Shown here: positions 5,119 through 5,529 of the stretch, in pieces | Layout: each line of letters opens with the position of its first letter | Position numbering within the stretch: the first letter of the stretch is position 1 | Source of the DNA: Pseudomonadota bacterium | GTDB taxonomy: Bacteria; Pseudomonadota; Alphaproteobacteria; Sphingomonadales; Sphingomonadaceae | NCBI GenBank assembly: GCA_023392555.1 | Contig: JAEVYW010000239.1 | Location: 1 to 5,529 of the forward strand | Direction: 5' to 3' | Length of the DNA stretch: 5,529 nucleotides | Translations under genes and position numbers: made by a program | The notes under the pieces: model-generated | Seen by the model: only the letters and a program-made list of their open reading frames with translations | Databases searched by the model: none | What the model was told of the DNA's origin: nothing

Positions 5119-5529
5119 GATTGGAAGCATGATCGTCACGCGCGTTCCACTGGACAGCGAGCGCAAGCGAAGCTCGCCCCCAGCCTCTGAAACGCGCTCT
5201 CGCAACGACCTTGGATGGTCCGGTTCGCCGATCTCGCCCTGTGCCGAAGGCGGTAGCCCAATGCCGTCATCGACTAGGCGGAGGCAGAACCACTTGGGCC
5301 CCGCGCTAACGCGGATATCGACGCTGGTCGCCTTGCCGTGGCGCACTGCGTTTGCCACCGACTCCCGCATCAATTGCTGAGCATCGATGAGCAATCGTGC
5401 CGGTACCGGCCGGTGCGCGGTTTCCGCAGAGAAGCGGCAGCCGATGTTCCATTGCGCGCCAAGCTTGCGCGACAGGGTCTGCAGTTGAGAGGCAAGCGTC
5501 TCGAGCTCCACTTCCTGGCCGCTTCGTAG
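5104..5529 (-). CDS. Sensor histidine kinase, NarX/DegS-type, C-terminal part (5' end cut by window)
   Basis: Only the last 141 residues are visible, and the frame stays open to the window edge. An in-frame GTG at 5511 is unlikely to be the start, because it would leave no phosphoacceptor domain. The visible part is the HATPase_c ATP-binding domain. It has the N box RESVANAVRHG (E56, N60 of the visible part), the G1 box LVDDGIGLP (D87, G89, G91), the lid segment SLRERVSEAGGELRL and the G2 region SGTRVTIMLP. SLRERV plus the LuxR-type partner point to the HisKA_3 (NarX/DegS/UhpB) class. The phosphorylated histidine and any sensor domain would lie upstream, outside the window. The stop overlaps the regulator start as TGATG, so the two are almost certainly cotranscribed and form a cognate pair. 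The signal sensed cannot be told from here. Confidence 0.93.
   Translation of the reverse strand, partial: LRSGQEVELETLASQLQTLSRKLGAQWNIGCRFSAETAHRPVPARLLIDAQQLMRESVANAVRHGKATSVDIRVSAGPKWFCLRLVDDGIGLPPSAQGEIGEPDHPRSLRERVSEAGGELRLRSLSSGTRVTIMLPIGKAA

Noticed and set aside
4445..5380. Open frame of 311 codons on the + strand opposite the response regulator and kinase
   Set aside because: It is antisense to two well-supported coupled genes, has no family motif and no ribosome site I can see. It is a codon-bias shadow.

Overview
The window is GC-rich chromosomal DNA that reads like an alphaproteobacterium, most likely a sphingomonad. This rests on a short single-span SecE opening with MAKTSPGEF, the linkage tRNA-Trp - secE - nusG, promoter-like sites that fit the Caulobacter-type housekeeping consensus, and the style of the type I secretion and two-component proteins. 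The genus is an inference from sequence style; no search was run.

The left part (1-1345) lies on the + strand and is housekeeping. It holds the 3' end of a small membrane protein resembling a two-helix ion channel, then tRNA-Trp(CCA), then secE (protein translocase subunit) and nusG (transcription elongation/antitermination factor), closed by a clean intrinsic terminator. Two promoter-like sites with the same spacing and an identical TAAGTCGCG core lie exactly 120 bp apart, one before the tRNA and one before secE. A terminator-like hairpin sits between the second site and the secE start.

The right part (1349-5529) lies wholly on the - strand and converges on nusG. In transcription order it holds the C-terminal part of a NarX/DegS-class sensor histidine kinase (cut by the window edge), a LuxR/NarL-type response regulator, an 82-bp gap with a possible promoter and a heptamer direct repeat, a PrtD-type type I secretion ABC transporter, and its HlyD-family periplasmic adaptor. 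The kinase/regulator pair overlaps as TGATG and the transporter/adaptor pair as ATGA, so each pair looks translationally coupled.

The ABC protein and adaptor would form the inner-membrane and periplasmic parts of a one-step exporter. The outer-membrane TolC-like protein and the secreted substrate are not in the window. The adjacent two-component system is a natural candidate for controlling the exporter, but that link is inferred from position only. I see no mobile element, CRISPR array or clearly novel system. The most unusual material is the regulatory architecture around tRNA-Trp/secE and in the gap before the exporter.
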